A DNA stretch of 46,652 nucleotides from JBDHAC01 sp039589195 (GCA_039589195.1 JBDHHV010000009.1:1-46652), one strand, 5' to 3'. Counted from the first letter of the stretch, positions 1 through 8,703 are shown. The notes: a model not told the origin generated them from the sequence alone. Program-made: numbers and translations.

Positions 1-438
1 CGGCTGGTCAAAGTGGCGACCCGACGAACGAAGACGACCTGGGACGACGCCTTCGTCGAGGCCCGGCTGTTCTCCCGGCTCTCGCACCTGGTACCGGCGC
101 TAATCGTCAACGTGGCGGCGCCGGTGGTTCTGGCCGATTCTCCGCGCGCCGCCAGTGCCGTCTTGACCGGAACCTCCGTCTACATGGCACTGGTGGGCAT
201 GACCGTCTTCGACGCCTTCGTCAACGGCGGCCACCGGATCTACCAGGGCTTCGCGATCTCGCGGCGCTTTCCGATCCGCACGATCGTTCAGATCGTCAGG
301 GTGGCGGTCTATTTCGTCGTCGGGATCGCCGTGCTGGCCATCCTGTTGGGCAAGTCGCCGTTGGTCTTCTTCAGCGGCCTGCTAGGTAGAACCATGCAGC
401 ATATCGGGGCGGCGAGATTCGAACTCGCGACCTCCTGA
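1..438 (+). pseudogene. MscS-family mechanosensitive channel, truncated remnant
   Basis: The frame is open at the left window edge and resembles the membrane part of YbdG-type small-conductance mechanosensitive channels. It has a charged RTKTTWDDAFVEARLFSRL segment, then three hydrophobic stretches, ending in GKSPLVFFSGL, which in full channels leads into the pore helix. Homology stops near position 385. From there the frame runs through the repeat that starts at 403 and ends at a stop at 436-438. The pore helix and the cytoplasmic beta and C-terminal domains are missing, so it should not form a channel. The GTG at 13 is probably internal, since the frame continues upstream. The break coincides with the tRNA-derived repeat, which suggests truncation by the integration or deletion that placed that repeat. 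Family assignment is by recognition of the motif pattern. Confidence 0.7.
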
Positions 439-566
439 ACCCCATTCAAGCGGCGCAGCACCCGTACACTTCGATACACTTCAGCACACACCGATGTCGC
501 CGTTTTGAGCTCAGTACACTTCCGTACAAACCTGCACACTCTGTGACAGTAGGCGTGACAGGTCAT
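403..566 (-). repeat. 164-bp direct repeat, copy A: tRNA-Pro(GGG) 3' half plus TACACTTC array
   Basis: This copy pairs with 3387-3550 at the same length and roughly 90% identity by eye. Read on the minus strand, its left part (403-449) is the 3' half of a tRNA. It has an anticodon stem-loop with loop ATGGGGT (anticodon GGG), variable loop AGGTC, T-arm GCGAG-TTCGAAT-CTCGC, acceptor strand CGCCCCG and discriminator A. No 5' half is present, so it is not a functional gene. The right part carries TACACTTC motifs at 465, 475 and 515, and ends with two GTGACAG boxes. A tRNA 3' half next to such arrays is what a tyrosine-recombinase attachment site looks like; that role is inference. Confidence 0.85.
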
Positions 567-667
567 TTCGGCAGTCCGCCGGCCCTTCGCTTGCCGCTCC
601 CCTACCGCGCGAGCAGCTTTCCGCCCTTGGAGGTTCCGAACTGACACCCTGCCAAGGCGGTTCTGCT

Positions 668-3301
668 ATGTCTCCCGGGTTCGAAAAGCTTAAGACGGCG
701 CTTGCCGATCGTTACGCGATCGAGCGCGAGATCGGCGAGGGCGGCATGGCAACCGTCTATCTCGCCAATGATCTCAAGCACGAGCGAAAGGTCGCGCTCA
801 AGGTCTTGAAGCCCGAGCTGGCGGCGGTTATGGGTGCGGAGCGCTTCCTGAGCGAGATCAAGACGACAGCCAACCTCCAGCACCCGCACATCCTGCCGCT
901 CCACGACTCGGGAGAATCGGACGGGTTCCTCTACTACGTGATGCCCTACATCGAGGGCGAGACTCTGGAAGACCGGCTTCGGCGCGAGAAGCAGCTCCCG
1001 GTCGACGAGGCCGTCCGGATCACGACGGACGTGGCGGAGGCTCTCCACTCCGCGCACGGACAAGGTGTCATCCACCGGGACATCAAGCCCTCGAACATCC
1101 TCCTCAGCCAGGGCCGGCCCCTCGTGGCCGACTTCGGGATCGCGCTCGCGGTCAGCGCCGCGGGTGGCGGACGGCTCACGGAGACCGGGCTCTCGATGGG
1201 GACCCCGTACTACATGAGCCCCGAGCAGGCCTCGGCGGATCGAGATCCGAGCGCGGCGAGCGACGTGTACTCGCTCGGGTGCGTGCTGTTCGAGATGCTT
1301 GTCGGAGAGCCGCCTCACACCGGCAACACCGCGCAGGCCGTGCTCGCCAAGATCCTCACGGAACGGCCGCGCCTGATCACGGACGTGCGTGCGACGGTGC
1401 CGCCCAACGTGACGGCCGCGGTCGCGCGTTCGCTCGAGCGCCTCCCGGCGGACAGGTTCGAGTCGGCGGAGCACTTCGTCAGGGCGCTTGGGGACGTGGC
1501 GTTCACGCACGAGCTCCCGGCGATCACGCCCACCCAGACCCAGGCCGCCGCACCGATCGTGCAGCCAACGAAGCGCTCGCCCGTCGCCCGTTGGCTCCCG
1601 TGGGGCGTTGCTGCCGCGGCCCTCGCGGTCGCGGTTTGGGCGCTTCGTCCGACTCCGGCTGAGCCAGGTTCCCCGACGTTCCGGATGACGCTGGCCGACT
1701 TCGTGGTCGAGTCCGCGAGTGGGTGGCGGATCGCGATGTCCCGCGATGGCGCGACGCTGGTCGCGGGCGGGGCGGATGACCTGCTCTACGTGAAACGTTC
1801 CGACGACACCGAGTTTCGGCCGATCCCGGGCACCGAGCGGGCCCGCAATCCTTCGCTCTCCCCCGACGGGGAGTGGGTCGCGTTCGAGCAGGGCGAAGGG
1901 CTGGTCAAGGTCCAGGTCACAGGGGGGCCCGTGCTTCCGGTCGTCGCTGCAGGTAGGAGTCCGCACTGGCATACGCAGGACGAGATCGTGTTCCGCGAGG
2001 AGCAGGGCGCCTATCGCGTGAGCTCCGCGGGTGGCGCGCCGACGCGAATTGCCGAGGGCAGTGTGGGCCGGCCCTTCATGCTCCCGGGAGGACGCGCTTT
2101 CCTCGGTGACGGGCCCGACGGGGTCTATCTCAACGACCTGGGGTCGGGCGAGAGCACGCTGATCGGCCCCGGGGGGTCCCAGGGGCGCTACGTGCCAACC
2201 GGTCATGTTCTTTACGGCGATCGGGCGCTTCAGACCGTGTTCGCGTTGCCCTTTGATCTCGAGAACCTGGCCGTCATGGGCCAGCCGGTTCCCGTGCTGC
2301 CGTCGGTCAGGATCTTCGGAGGAGGCGCCGTGCAGCTCGCGGTCTCCGACAACGGTACGCTGGTCCACGGCCTCGGGGGCCTGGCATCTGCTTCCAGCGG
2401 CTCCGAGCGACTCACCTGGATCGAGATGGACGGGACCCGGACCGATCTCTCCGTGAGCTTCGCGGGAGGGCAGGTGCAGGCGCCTCGCATATCCCCCGAC
2501 GGGACGCAGCTCGCGTACGAGGACGACGACGTGGACGAGATCTTCGTGCTCGATTTCAACACCGGTGAGAGGGACCAGGTTACCGGTGTGGGCGGCGCGT
2601 GGCTGCCGGTCTGGTCCGTCGACGGATCGAGTCTCTATGTCAGCCAACGGGGGAGCAGCTGGGACCGAACCACGATGGACGGTTCCGAGGGACCGGTTCA
2701 GATAGGCTCAGGGGGGGGACCGATGATCGCGGTGTCTCCGGACGAGAGCCGCGTAGTCATTGAAGACCTCAGTGGAGAGGGAGAGCCCAATCTCCTCGTT
2801 GCGAGCCTGGGGGTCGAAACGCTCGAGGCGCAGTCGTACCTGGGGGCTGAGTGGCACGAGGAAAGCGGCGTCGTATCGCACGATGGGAACTGGCTCGCGT
2901 ACTTGTCGAACGAGGGCGGGCCCCACGAAGTCTACCTTCGCGCTTTCCCCGAGCCGGGGCCCGCGATCCGGGTCTCGAGCGATGGCGGTGGAGATCCCGT
3001 ATGGGAGCCGGGCGGCTCGGCAATCTACTACGTCACGCCGGACGGCAGGATGATGCGACGTGAGGTTCGACTGGGAGAGACCACGGAACTCGGCGAGGAG
3101 CGAGAGCTGTTCTCGATCGCGGGCACCCGCACCAACGCATCGATGCGCATGTACGACATCCACCCGGACGGCGACCGCTTCATGTTCGTCACGTTCGCGG
3201 AGGTCGAGGAGGTGGCGGCGCAGGAGGTACAGGGGATCGGCCCGGTCGTGGTAGTCGTGAACTGGTTCGAGGAGCTGCGGGAGCGGATGGGGGAGAACTG
3301 A
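668..3301 (+). CDS. Serine/threonine protein kinase with C-terminal PD40 beta-propeller
   Basis: An 877-residue membrane-anchored Hanks-type kinase. The N-terminal kinase domain (about residues 15-275) is complete. It has the glycine loop GEGGMATV near 23-30, the ATP-binding Lys in VALKVLK (K45), the catalytic loop HRDIKPSN (H136, D138), DFG at 155-157 and the activation segment ending in GTPYYMSPEQ. A single membrane helix lies near residues 309-327. The remainder is a series of PD40/TolB-like blades with recurrent SPDG-type turns, expected to lie outside the membrane. The architecture is typical of Gemmatimonadota and suggests a cytoplasmic kinase coupled to an external sensor; the ligand is unknown. 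The gene stands alone between two copies of a 164-bp repeat, which suggests it is mobile cargo. A run of eight G near 2709 lies within the frame. Confidence 0.9.
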   Translation: MSPGFEKLKTALADRYAIEREIGEGGMATVYLANDLKHERKVALKVLKPELAAVMGAERFLSEIKTTANLQHPHILPLHDSGESDGFLYYVMPYIEGETLEDRLRREKQLPVDEAVRITTDVAEALHSAHGQGVIHRDIKPSNILLSQGRPLVADFGIALAVSAAGGGRLTETGLSMGTPYYMSPEQASADRDPSAASDVYSLGCVLFEMLVGEPPHTGNTAQAVLAKILTERPRLITDVRATVPPNVTAAVARSLERLPADRFESAEHFVRALGDVAFTHELPAITPTQTQAAAPIVQPTKRSPVARWLPWGVAAAALAVAVWALRPTPAEPGSPTFRMTLADFVVESASGWRIAMSRDGATLVAGGADDLLYVKRSDDTEFRPIPGTERARNPSLSPDGEWVAFEQGEGLVKVQVTGGPVLPVVAAGRSPHWHTQDEIVFREEQGAYRVSSAGGAPTRIAEGSVGRPFMLPGGRAFLGDGPDGVYLNDLGSGESTLIGPGGSQGRYVPTGHVLYGDRALQTVFALPFDLENLAVMGQPVPVLPSVRIFGGGAVQLAVSDNGTLVHGLGGLASASSGSERLTWIEMDGTRTDLSVSFAGGQVQAPRISPDGTQLAYEDDDVDEIFVLDFNTGERDQVTGVGGAWLPVWSVDGSSLYVSQRGSSWDRTTMDGSEGPVQIGSGGGPMIAVSPDESRVVIEDLSGEGEPNLLVASLGVETLEAQSYLGAEWHEESGVVSHDGNWLAYLSNEGGPHEVYLRAFPEPGPAIRVSSDGGGDPVWEPGGSAIYYVTPDGRMMRREVRLGETTELGEERELFSIAGTRTNASMRMYDIHPDGDRFMFVTFAEVEEVAAQEVQGIGPVVVVVNWFEELRERMGEN

Positions 3302-3355
3302 AGGTCTTCGCCTCTTTCAGGGAAACTTATCAGACCTACAGGCCAGAGATGCACG

Positions 3356-3380
3356 AAAGCCCGCATGGTTTGCGGGCTTT
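3356..3380 (-). terminator. Hairpin behind the tRNA-Pro 3' end (probable tRNA terminator)
   Basis: Nine perfectly paired bases (AAAGCCCGC at 3356-3364 with GCGGGCTTT at 3372-3380) enclose a 7-nt loop. On the minus strand the hairpin lies a few bases beyond the tRNA-Pro 3' end of repeat copy B and ends in TTTCG, as expected for a tRNA transcription terminator. It also lies 55 bp past the kinase stop on the plus strand, so it could work in both directions. A diverged copy lies at about 12361-12390 and an isolated left arm at 12851-12864. Confidence 0.6.
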
Positions 3381-3386
3381 CTGCTA

Positions 3387-3550
3387 ATCGGGGCGGCGAG
3401 ATTCGAACTCGCGACCTCCTGAACCCCATTCAGCCGGCGCAGCACGCGTACACTTCAGTACACTTCGATACACACCGATTTCGCCGTTTTGACTTCAGTA
3501 CACTTCCGTACACTCCTCCTCACTCTGTGACAGTAGGCGTGACAGTTCAT
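3387..3550 (-). repeat. 164-bp direct repeat, copy B: tRNA-Pro(GGG) 3' half plus TACACTTC array
   Basis: Partner of 403-566, offset by 2,984 bp. It carries the same tRNA-Pro 3' half on the minus strand, though the outermost anticodon-stem pair is lost here (G opposite G). The array is more regular than in copy A: TACACTTC occurs at 3449, 3459 and 3499, with variants at 3469 and 3509, so neighbouring units are 10 bp apart. It ends in CTCTGTGACAGTAGGCGTGACAG. Unlike copy A, it is preceded by the tRNA-type terminator, so this copy keeps the native sequence downstream of the tRNA. Confidence 0.85.
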
Positions 3551-3725
3551 GCGAAGGTTCCCGTCAGCCGCTGATCGCCCACGAAGTCGGGCTCGCCCGT
3601 TCCTCTCTGCACTCACGACCTTTCGGCCCTCGCGCAACAGGTCTCCTGAGCGGGTCCGCTCGCTGCGTGACTGTGCGACGAGCGAGGAGTGCATTGAAGC
3701 GGCGCGGGTCTTGGCCCACACCGCT

Positions 3726-4235
3726 TCAGGCCGGATCAGGACAGTCTATGCGGGTTGCTCGCACGTTCCCAAATCTCTCCCCCCATTGCAGCGACCCGTC
3801 ATCCCCCAGGAGGTTCTCCCGTATCCTCCCCTCGCACGAGCTTCGGTAGAGGCAGTCCAGGCTCAGCCACACCAGGCGTCCGTTGTCGGGATCCCTGGTG
3901 ACGATGATTAGCCGGTCGCCATCCGACCAGCCCACCTGGTTGGTTTGTACCCAACCGTGTGCTTCGGGGACTACGGCCGTGATGGCGGTGACCCTCGAAG
4001 GTTCGCGGTGGTAGCGGTACCAGGGGGGAACCGACTCTTTAGGGGTCACCTCGAGGACCCGCACCCAGGACGGAGGCCGTGGCGCGCTGCCCGTCGGCAC
4101 CGCGCGCAGTCGGAAGCAGACCGGTCCCCCTTCCGGAGGAACGGACGACATCCCACCGGAGCTCGTACAAGCGGCCGCAGCGAGACATACGACGAGGGTG
4201 AGGGGCACTTGGCGTAAACCGGCTTGATAACTCAC
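3726..4235 (-). CDS. Small predicted lipoprotein, unknown function
   Basis: About 169 residues from a GTG at 4235. The N-terminus SYQAGLRQVPLTLVVCLAAAACTSSGG is a classic lipoprotein signal: one Arg, a hydrophobic core, and a lipobox with Cys after AAA. The frame extends upstream to 4331, but that part lacks signal character. The mature part contains WVRVLEVTPKESVPPWYRYH and a C-terminal region with several Cys (CLYRSSC, IDCPDPA) that could form disulfides in the periplasm. I recognise no family. It is a single minus-strand gene between repeat copy B and a decayed amidohydrolase. The intact signal and lack of internal stops favour a real gene. Confidence 0.55.
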   Translation of the reverse strand: MSYQAGLRQVPLTLVVCLAAAACTSSGGMSSVPPEGGPVCFRLRAVPTGSAPRPPSWVRVLEVTPKESVPPWYRYHREPSRVTAITAVVPEAHGWVQTNQVGWSDGDRLIIVTRDPDNGRLVWLSLDCLYRSSCEGRIRENLLGDDGSLQWGERFGNVRATRIDCPDPA

Positions 4236-4440
4236 GATCGTCTCTGGCGTCGCGGGTGTCGGTGGTCGGGCTGTCTCCCGAGAGAGTGACGCGACAAATC
4301 GTTTCGTGCAAGCTTTGCGGACGCACAACACGGTCTACTGACAAGCAGGTCCCCGAAGGTCGGTGTTTACGGTCCGGGACAATCGGTCCAGGGACGGTTC
4401 GGACGTCGCGATCTGGCGCGACGTCTCCGTGAGGCCCAAC

Positions 4441-4776
4441 TCAAAGTCGGGGGGGGCTGACATCCCTGCCCTTGCGCTGGCCCCTTGGGAGCTGCACATG
4501 GAGCTGGAGGAGCTCGTTCGGGCTGGCTTCTCGCCAATGGAGGCGATCGTGGCAGCCACGCGGAACGGCGCGGAGATCCTGGGGGCCGCCGCGGAGATCG
4601 GCACGATCGAGGTAGGGAAGCTCGCGGATCTCGTCATCCTGGAAGCCGACCCGCTCGAAGACATCCGCAACACACGACGGATCTGGATGGTTATCAAGGG
4701 CGGCGATGTGGTAGACCGGGAGGCGCTGCTCGGGTGGCAGACGCGCGAGGCCGCAGCCGTCGATGCGATCCGATGA
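4441..4776 (+). pseudogene. Amidohydrolase (imidazolonepropionase-like), C-terminal remnant
   Basis: Only the last 100 or so residues of a metal-dependent amidohydrolase remain. They include ELEELVRAGFSPMEAIVAAT, then NGAEILG and the family hallmark GTIEVGKLADLVILEADPL followed by DIRNTRRI. The metal-binding HxH and the later His and Asp ligands, normally upstream, are absent. Homology begins after a G-run near 4450; the preceding in-frame codons from 4363 look unrelated. This is best read as the 3' end left by a deletion or recombination event in this rearranged flank. Confidence 0.7.
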
Positions 4777-5312
4777 CGCTCGAGGCTGGAACTTCCGCCC
4801 CGAGACCGCTGGACGGTCTCCGCGATCTTCCATGACATCACCGTCCTCACGGCAGCGGAAGCTCGGTCATTGGGCCGTCACCTTCCGTGTAAGCGCATAG
4901 GTCCTGCCTTGCCGGCACCTCGGCGAGACCGGCCGACAAACAGGTGACCGGATACGTGCAGTGAGCCGGCTGCGCAGTGGTCGCCCGTATCACACTTCGG
5001 GCGAGTAGCCACGAACCGTTACACCGGTATCTCGATGGATGTCGGCGGTGTAACGGAACGAGACCGTAAGCGACCTCGACCCGCGTCCCGTGCTCCTGTG
5101 AACCTCCGTTTCGCCAAGAACCTCTTGCTCGGGGAGGATAGCAGCTCGCCGTGCCTTTCGGCCCGGTGGGCCGTCGAGCCGCGCGGCATCTTTGGCCTCA
5201 TCTGCGCCGTGGTACGAGTGTTGTGGTCGCGAGACCCACGGGATCCATGGTCTGGCGATCACGCCACTCACGGCATATGTCCAGCGGAGGGACTGACCGG
5301 GACCGAGCCACG
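4777..5312. other. Intergenic stretch without recognisable gene
   Basis: The frames here are short, lack recognisable motifs and overlap on both strands. The frame of the downstream histidine kinase is open from 5151, but its first 54 codons are rich in Arg and Pro without domain character, so they are treated as untranslated. A promoter for the two-component operon should lie here, but I could not pick one with confidence. Confidence 0.4.
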
Positions 5313-7130
5313 ATGTCACTGCGAGCGAAAATCCTCACGGCCTTCGCCCTTCTTGCCGCGCTCCCGCTCGGGCTCCTCGGCATGTTCGGCTTCCTGTACT
5401 CGCGCAAGGCTCTCGAGAACTCGCTGGCCGAGCAGGCAGCCTCCATAGCCGGGGAGATCGCGACGGTTGTCGAGGACCGATACACCGTCCGTCTCTCTGA
5501 TCTCGGCTTGCTGGCGGAGAACGCCGAGACACTGGCCCTGTACCGGAGCCTCGATCAAACCTCCGGCTCGGACGCCACCTCAGCGTGGGGATCTCCTCAG
5601 GCCCAGGGCTCCCTAGCCTACTTGCGGAGGGTATGGGCCAGTCTTCGCGTCCGGTATGAGCAGATCGAGTTCGAGGATCGTGAGGGAGAGGTCGTGCTGA
5701 GGTTCTCGGACGACGAGGGCCCGGCAGGCGCGGGGGGCGCGAGCCGAGATCTGTACGCGGTGCGTCTCGAGCAGGATATCCGTCTGGTGCGCGACGAACG
5801 GATCGGCCGGGTCGTCGCAACGGCACGCGTGGGTCCGCTCATCCCCAGGGAGACCCTGGAAAAACGTGTCGGAGAGTCGGGGTACTCGGTGGTCCTGGAT
5901 CGATCGGCCCAACGAGTGATCCACCACCCGAGCCGGAGCTTGCGAGGGGGTCCGCTCGATATGCTCCGTCAAAGATGGGCGATCGACGAGGCATCACTCC
6001 ACCGGAGCGCGGGCCGCTTCGCTTACTCAGAGGAACAGTCAGATCGAGTCGCGGCGTTCGTGAGTCTCGTGGAACCGGAGTGGACGATCGTCGCGACGGC
6101 GTCGCTGGAGGAGTTCGCCGGACCGTTCCGCAACCTTGGTTACCTTTACCTGGCTGGCGTGGTGTTCGTCATCGGTATCGTATCGATCGCTTTCACGGCC
6201 CTGACGAACCGAGCGACCCGGACGCTACGCGAGCTGACCGCGGCCGCGGACGAGGTCGGCGCCGGCAACTACGAGCCATTGCTGCCGTCCGGGGGTGACG
6301 GGGAAATCGGCCGCCTGAACGACGCATTCGGATTGATGGCTCGCAAGATCCGGCAGACGCTGCGAGACGTGGAATCGAGCCGCCGCATGGCGGCCGTGGG
6401 TGAGTTTGCCGCCCGTATCTCGCACGAGATCAGGAACCCGCTGACGTCGATCAAGCTCAACCTGCAGGGTCTGGAGCGGCAGGGGGAGTCCAGACGTGCA
6501 GGCATCGCATTGCGCGAGATCGAACGGCTGGACCAGGTCGTCGATGCCATTCTCACTCTCGGACGACCGCGCCCGTTGAAGCGGAGTAGCTGCTCGGTTC
6601 ACGGCTGCGTCAGTCAGGCAGTGGACCTCCTCGAGCCGCAACTGCATCGGAGGAACGTCCGCGTGGTCCAACGACTAGACGCGGATCGGTTCACCGTCCT
6701 CGGAGACGAGGGGCAGCTACGCAGTGTGTTCCTCAACCTCCTCCTGAACGCCATCGAGGCCATGCCTGAGGGCGGCACCGTCGAAATCACCTCCGGGTCA
6801 GATGATCGGCACGTCCGCATCACGGTGTCTGACGATGGTCCGGGCGTGGCCGCGGCGAATCGTGATGCGATCTTCGACCCGTTCGTCTCCACGAAGCGAG
6901 AGGGTTCGGGCTTCGGGCTGCCCATGTCACTGCGGGCGGTGGAGGAACACGGTGGGCATCTGGGGCTGGCTGACCGGGACGATAAACGCCGGGGCGCCTG
7001 TTTCTCGGTCACGTTGCCGCTCGAGGAGCCGGACCCCGGGCTGGCGGGATCCGGACCGCCCCATCCGGAGACTCGAACGTCACGCGCGGCGCCCCGGACG
7101 GAGCCGGTCGGGCACCTGGAGTCTCGATGA
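5313..7130 (+). CDS. NtrB-type sensor histidine kinase
   Basis: 605 residues from the ATG at 5313 (MSLRAKILTAFALLAALPLG). This start was chosen because it places the first membrane helix (about 8-29) at the N-terminus. A sensor region of about 245 residues follows, probably periplasmic and Cache-like by position. A second helix lies near 275-297, then HAMP (about 297-350), a dimerisation/phosphoacceptor helix with ARISHEIRNPLTSIK (His near residue 371), and an ATPase domain. The ATPase domain has the N box NLLLNAIEAMPEGG, G1 DDGPGV and G2 GSGFGLPM. It should autophosphorylate and pass phosphate to the sigma54 activator whose gene overlaps its stop by 4 bp. The signal is unknown. Confidence 0.9.
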   Translation: MSLRAKILTAFALLAALPLGLLGMFGFLYSRKALENSLAEQAASIAGEIATVVEDRYTVRLSDLGLLAENAETLALYRSLDQTSGSDATSAWGSPQAQGSLAYLRRVWASLRVRYEQIEFEDREGEVVLRFSDDEGPAGAGGASRDLYAVRLEQDIRLVRDERIGRVVATARVGPLIPRETLEKRVGESGYSVVLDRSAQRVIHHPSRSLRGGPLDMLRQRWAIDEASLHRSAGRFAYSEEQSDRVAAFVSLVEPEWTIVATASLEEFAGPFRNLGYLYLAGVVFVIGIVSIAFTALTNRATRTLRELTAAADEVGAGNYEPLLPSGGDGEIGRLNDAFGLMARKIRQTLRDVESSRRMAAVGEFAARISHEIRNPLTSIKLNLQGLERQGESRRAGIALREIERLDQVVDAILTLGRPRPLKRSSCSVHGCVSQAVDLLEPQLHRRNVRVVQRLDADRFTVLGDEGQLRSVFLNLLLNAIEAMPEGGTVEITSGSDDRHVRITVSDDGPGVAAANRDAIFDPFVSTKREGSGFGLPMSLRAVEEHGGHLGLADRDDKRRGACFSVTLPLEEPDPGLAGSGPPHPETRTSRAAPRTEPVGHLESR

Positions 7131-8548
7131 GCGAGCGCGTGCTTGTCGTCGACGATGATCCCTCGATCTGCGAGACGTTCGAGGTGCACCTGGGCGAACA
7201 GGGGTACGAGGTAGTCGCGGTCCAGTCTGCCGAGGAAGCGTTGAACCGGATCGCCGACTTCGATCCGTCGCTGGTGATCGTGGACTTCAAGCTGCCCGGC
7301 ATGGATGGGCTCGAGTTCCTGCGCAGGCTGACTCCGGCTCCGGGCTCTCCGGGAGTACCCGCCGCGATCGTGATTACGGCACACCAGGACATGGAAAGTG
7401 CCGTCGAAGCGATGCGGCAGGGCGCGTATGACTATCTGGTAAAGCCGCTCGATCTCGATCAGATCGACCTCCTCGTCCGACGCTGCCTGCGGGAGCGCAG
7501 GCAGACGCTCGATCAAAGCCCCGCTGATCCGGAGGAGGATGAGGCGCCGGTCGCCCGGATCATCGGACGCGATCCGCGGATGGTCGAGATCTTCAAGACG
7601 ATCGGACGGGTGGCGCAAACTCGAGCCACCGTGTTGATCCGCGGCGAGACGGGGACGGGCAAAGGTGCGGTCGCGCGTGCCATCCACGACCACTCGCCTG
7701 CGGCCGAGCTTCCGTTCATCGCGGTGAACTGCTCCGCGCTCACGGAGACGCTGCTCCAGTCGGAGCTCTTCGGTCATGTGCGAGGCGCCTTCACCGGTGC
7801 GGTATCCAACCGGAAGGGTCGATTCGAGATGGCGGGCTCGGGTACGATCTTCCTCGACGAGATCGGTGACACGACGCCCGCGTTTCAATCGAAGTTGTTG
7901 CGGGTTCTCGAGGAGCGAACGTACTACCCGGTCGGTGCCGAGACCCCCCGAATGACGGACGCCCGCGTGATCGCCGCCACGCATCTACCCATCGAGGAGG
8001 CGCTGGCATCCGGTGAGTTCCGCGAGGATCTCTATTTCAGGTTACGGGTCGTGGAGATCCATGTTCCGCCTCTGCGGGACCGGCGCGGCGACATCCCGGC
8101 CCTCACCCGGCACCTGCTGGTCCGGATCGCCCGGGAGTTGGACAAGGGCCTTCGTGGAGTAGCCGACGAGGCGATGATGGTGCTCGGTGCGCACGACTGG
8201 CCGGGTAATGTCCGGGAGCTCCAGAACTGCTTGAGGCGGGCGGCCGTCAACGCGCCCGGCGCGACGATCGCGGCCGATCACATCGAGCTGGAAGGTCGCG
8301 ATGCCGGTACGGGCACGAAGGACGGTGGTGGTGCCGCGGACGACCCGAGGCGCGGGAGCGAAGGGCCAGATTCCGTTGCCCTCGAGGAGATCGAGCGGGC
8401 CCACGTTCAGAGGGTGCTCGACGAGTCCGGCGGCGTGAAGCGTAGGGCGGCCCAGATCCTCCAGATCTCGCGCCCTCGGCTGGACCGGCTCATCAAAAAG
8501 TACGGTCTCCGGGTCACGCCCCGTGACCGGGGCGGGAACGACTCGTAG
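7127..8548 (+). CDS. NtrC-family sigma54-dependent response regulator
   Basis: 473 residues. The receiver domain (1-120) has acidic DDD at 9-11, the phosphoacceptor Asp53 in IVDFKLPGMDG and the conserved Lys in VKPLD. The central AAA+ domain (about 145-370) has Walker A GETGTGKG near 173-180, the sigma54-contacting loop GAFTGA near 220-225, Walker B TIFLDEIGD and an R-finger region. A Fis-type helix-turn-helix (about 430-465) includes GGVKRRAAQILQISRPRLDR. All motifs needed for sigma54-dependent open-complex formation are present. The ATG overlaps the kinase stop (ATGA), so the two form an operon. The PD40 gene 155 bp downstream, behind an inverted repeat, is a candidate target (inference). 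Confidence 0.93.
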   Translation: MSERVLVVDDDPSICETFEVHLGEQGYEVVAVQSAEEALNRIADFDPSLVIVDFKLPGMDGLEFLRRLTPAPGSPGVPAAIVITAHQDMESAVEAMRQGAYDYLVKPLDLDQIDLLVRRCLRERRQTLDQSPADPEEDEAPVARIIGRDPRMVEIFKTIGRVAQTRATVLIRGETGTGKGAVARAIHDHSPAAELPFIAVNCSALTETLLQSELFGHVRGAFTGAVSNRKGRFEMAGSGTIFLDEIGDTTPAFQSKLLRVLEERTYYPVGAETPRMTDARVIAATHLPIEEALASGEFREDLYFRLRVVEIHVPPLRDRRGDIPALTRHLLVRIARELDKGLRGVADEAMMVLGAHDWPGNVRELQNCLRRAAVNAPGATIAADHIELEGRDAGTGTKDGGGAADDPRRGSEGPDSVALEEIERAHVQRVLDESGGVKRRAAQILQISRPRLDRLIKKYGLRVTPRDRGGNDS

Positions 8549-8588
8549 CCACGCCTCGTGACAGTCGCGGTAGTTGCGCCTCGGCCAC

Positions 8589-8616
8589 CCTACTGTCAAC
8601 TCTTTGCAGAACAGTA
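8589..8616. promoter_or_regulatory. Inverted repeat between response regulator and PD40 gene
   Basis: CTACTGT at 8589-8595 and ACAGTAG at 8610-8616 form a perfect 7-bp inverted repeat with a 14-bp spacer. It lies about 88 bp before the PD40 gene start at 8704. That spacing and position fit a dimer-binding site such as an NtrC-type enhancer, but a weak terminator is also possible. I found no convincing sigma54 -24/-12 element nearby. Confidence 0.3.
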
Positions 8617-8703
8617 GCTTGCGCGTGTGGAGGTTCGCGGCATGTGGCTTGTGTTACGGTCGAGTCGTCCGATCACGCTGAACGCCGAGCCGGAGGACTG
8701 AAG

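Noticed and set aside
403..449. Functional tRNA-Pro gene
   Set aside because: The 5' half (acceptor 5' strand, D-arm) is absent at every copy; only the 3' half remains.
309..647. Minus-strand frame through repeat A as a small integrase protein
   Set aside because: It reads through the tRNA remnant and has no recombinase catalytic residues; at most the tail of a lost integrase.
602..2647. Long minus-strand frame (681 codons) opposite the kinase gene
   Set aside because: Arg-, His- and Glu-rich composition without motifs; a GC-rich antisense shadow of the plus-strand kinase.
403..3550. Integron with attC sites
   Set aside because: No attC-like R/L box architecture or integron integrase; the shared core is a tRNA 3' end.
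3387..3550. CRISPR array (short repeats TACACTTC)
   Set aside because: Units are 8-10 bp with no spacer of CRISPR length, and no cas gene is present.
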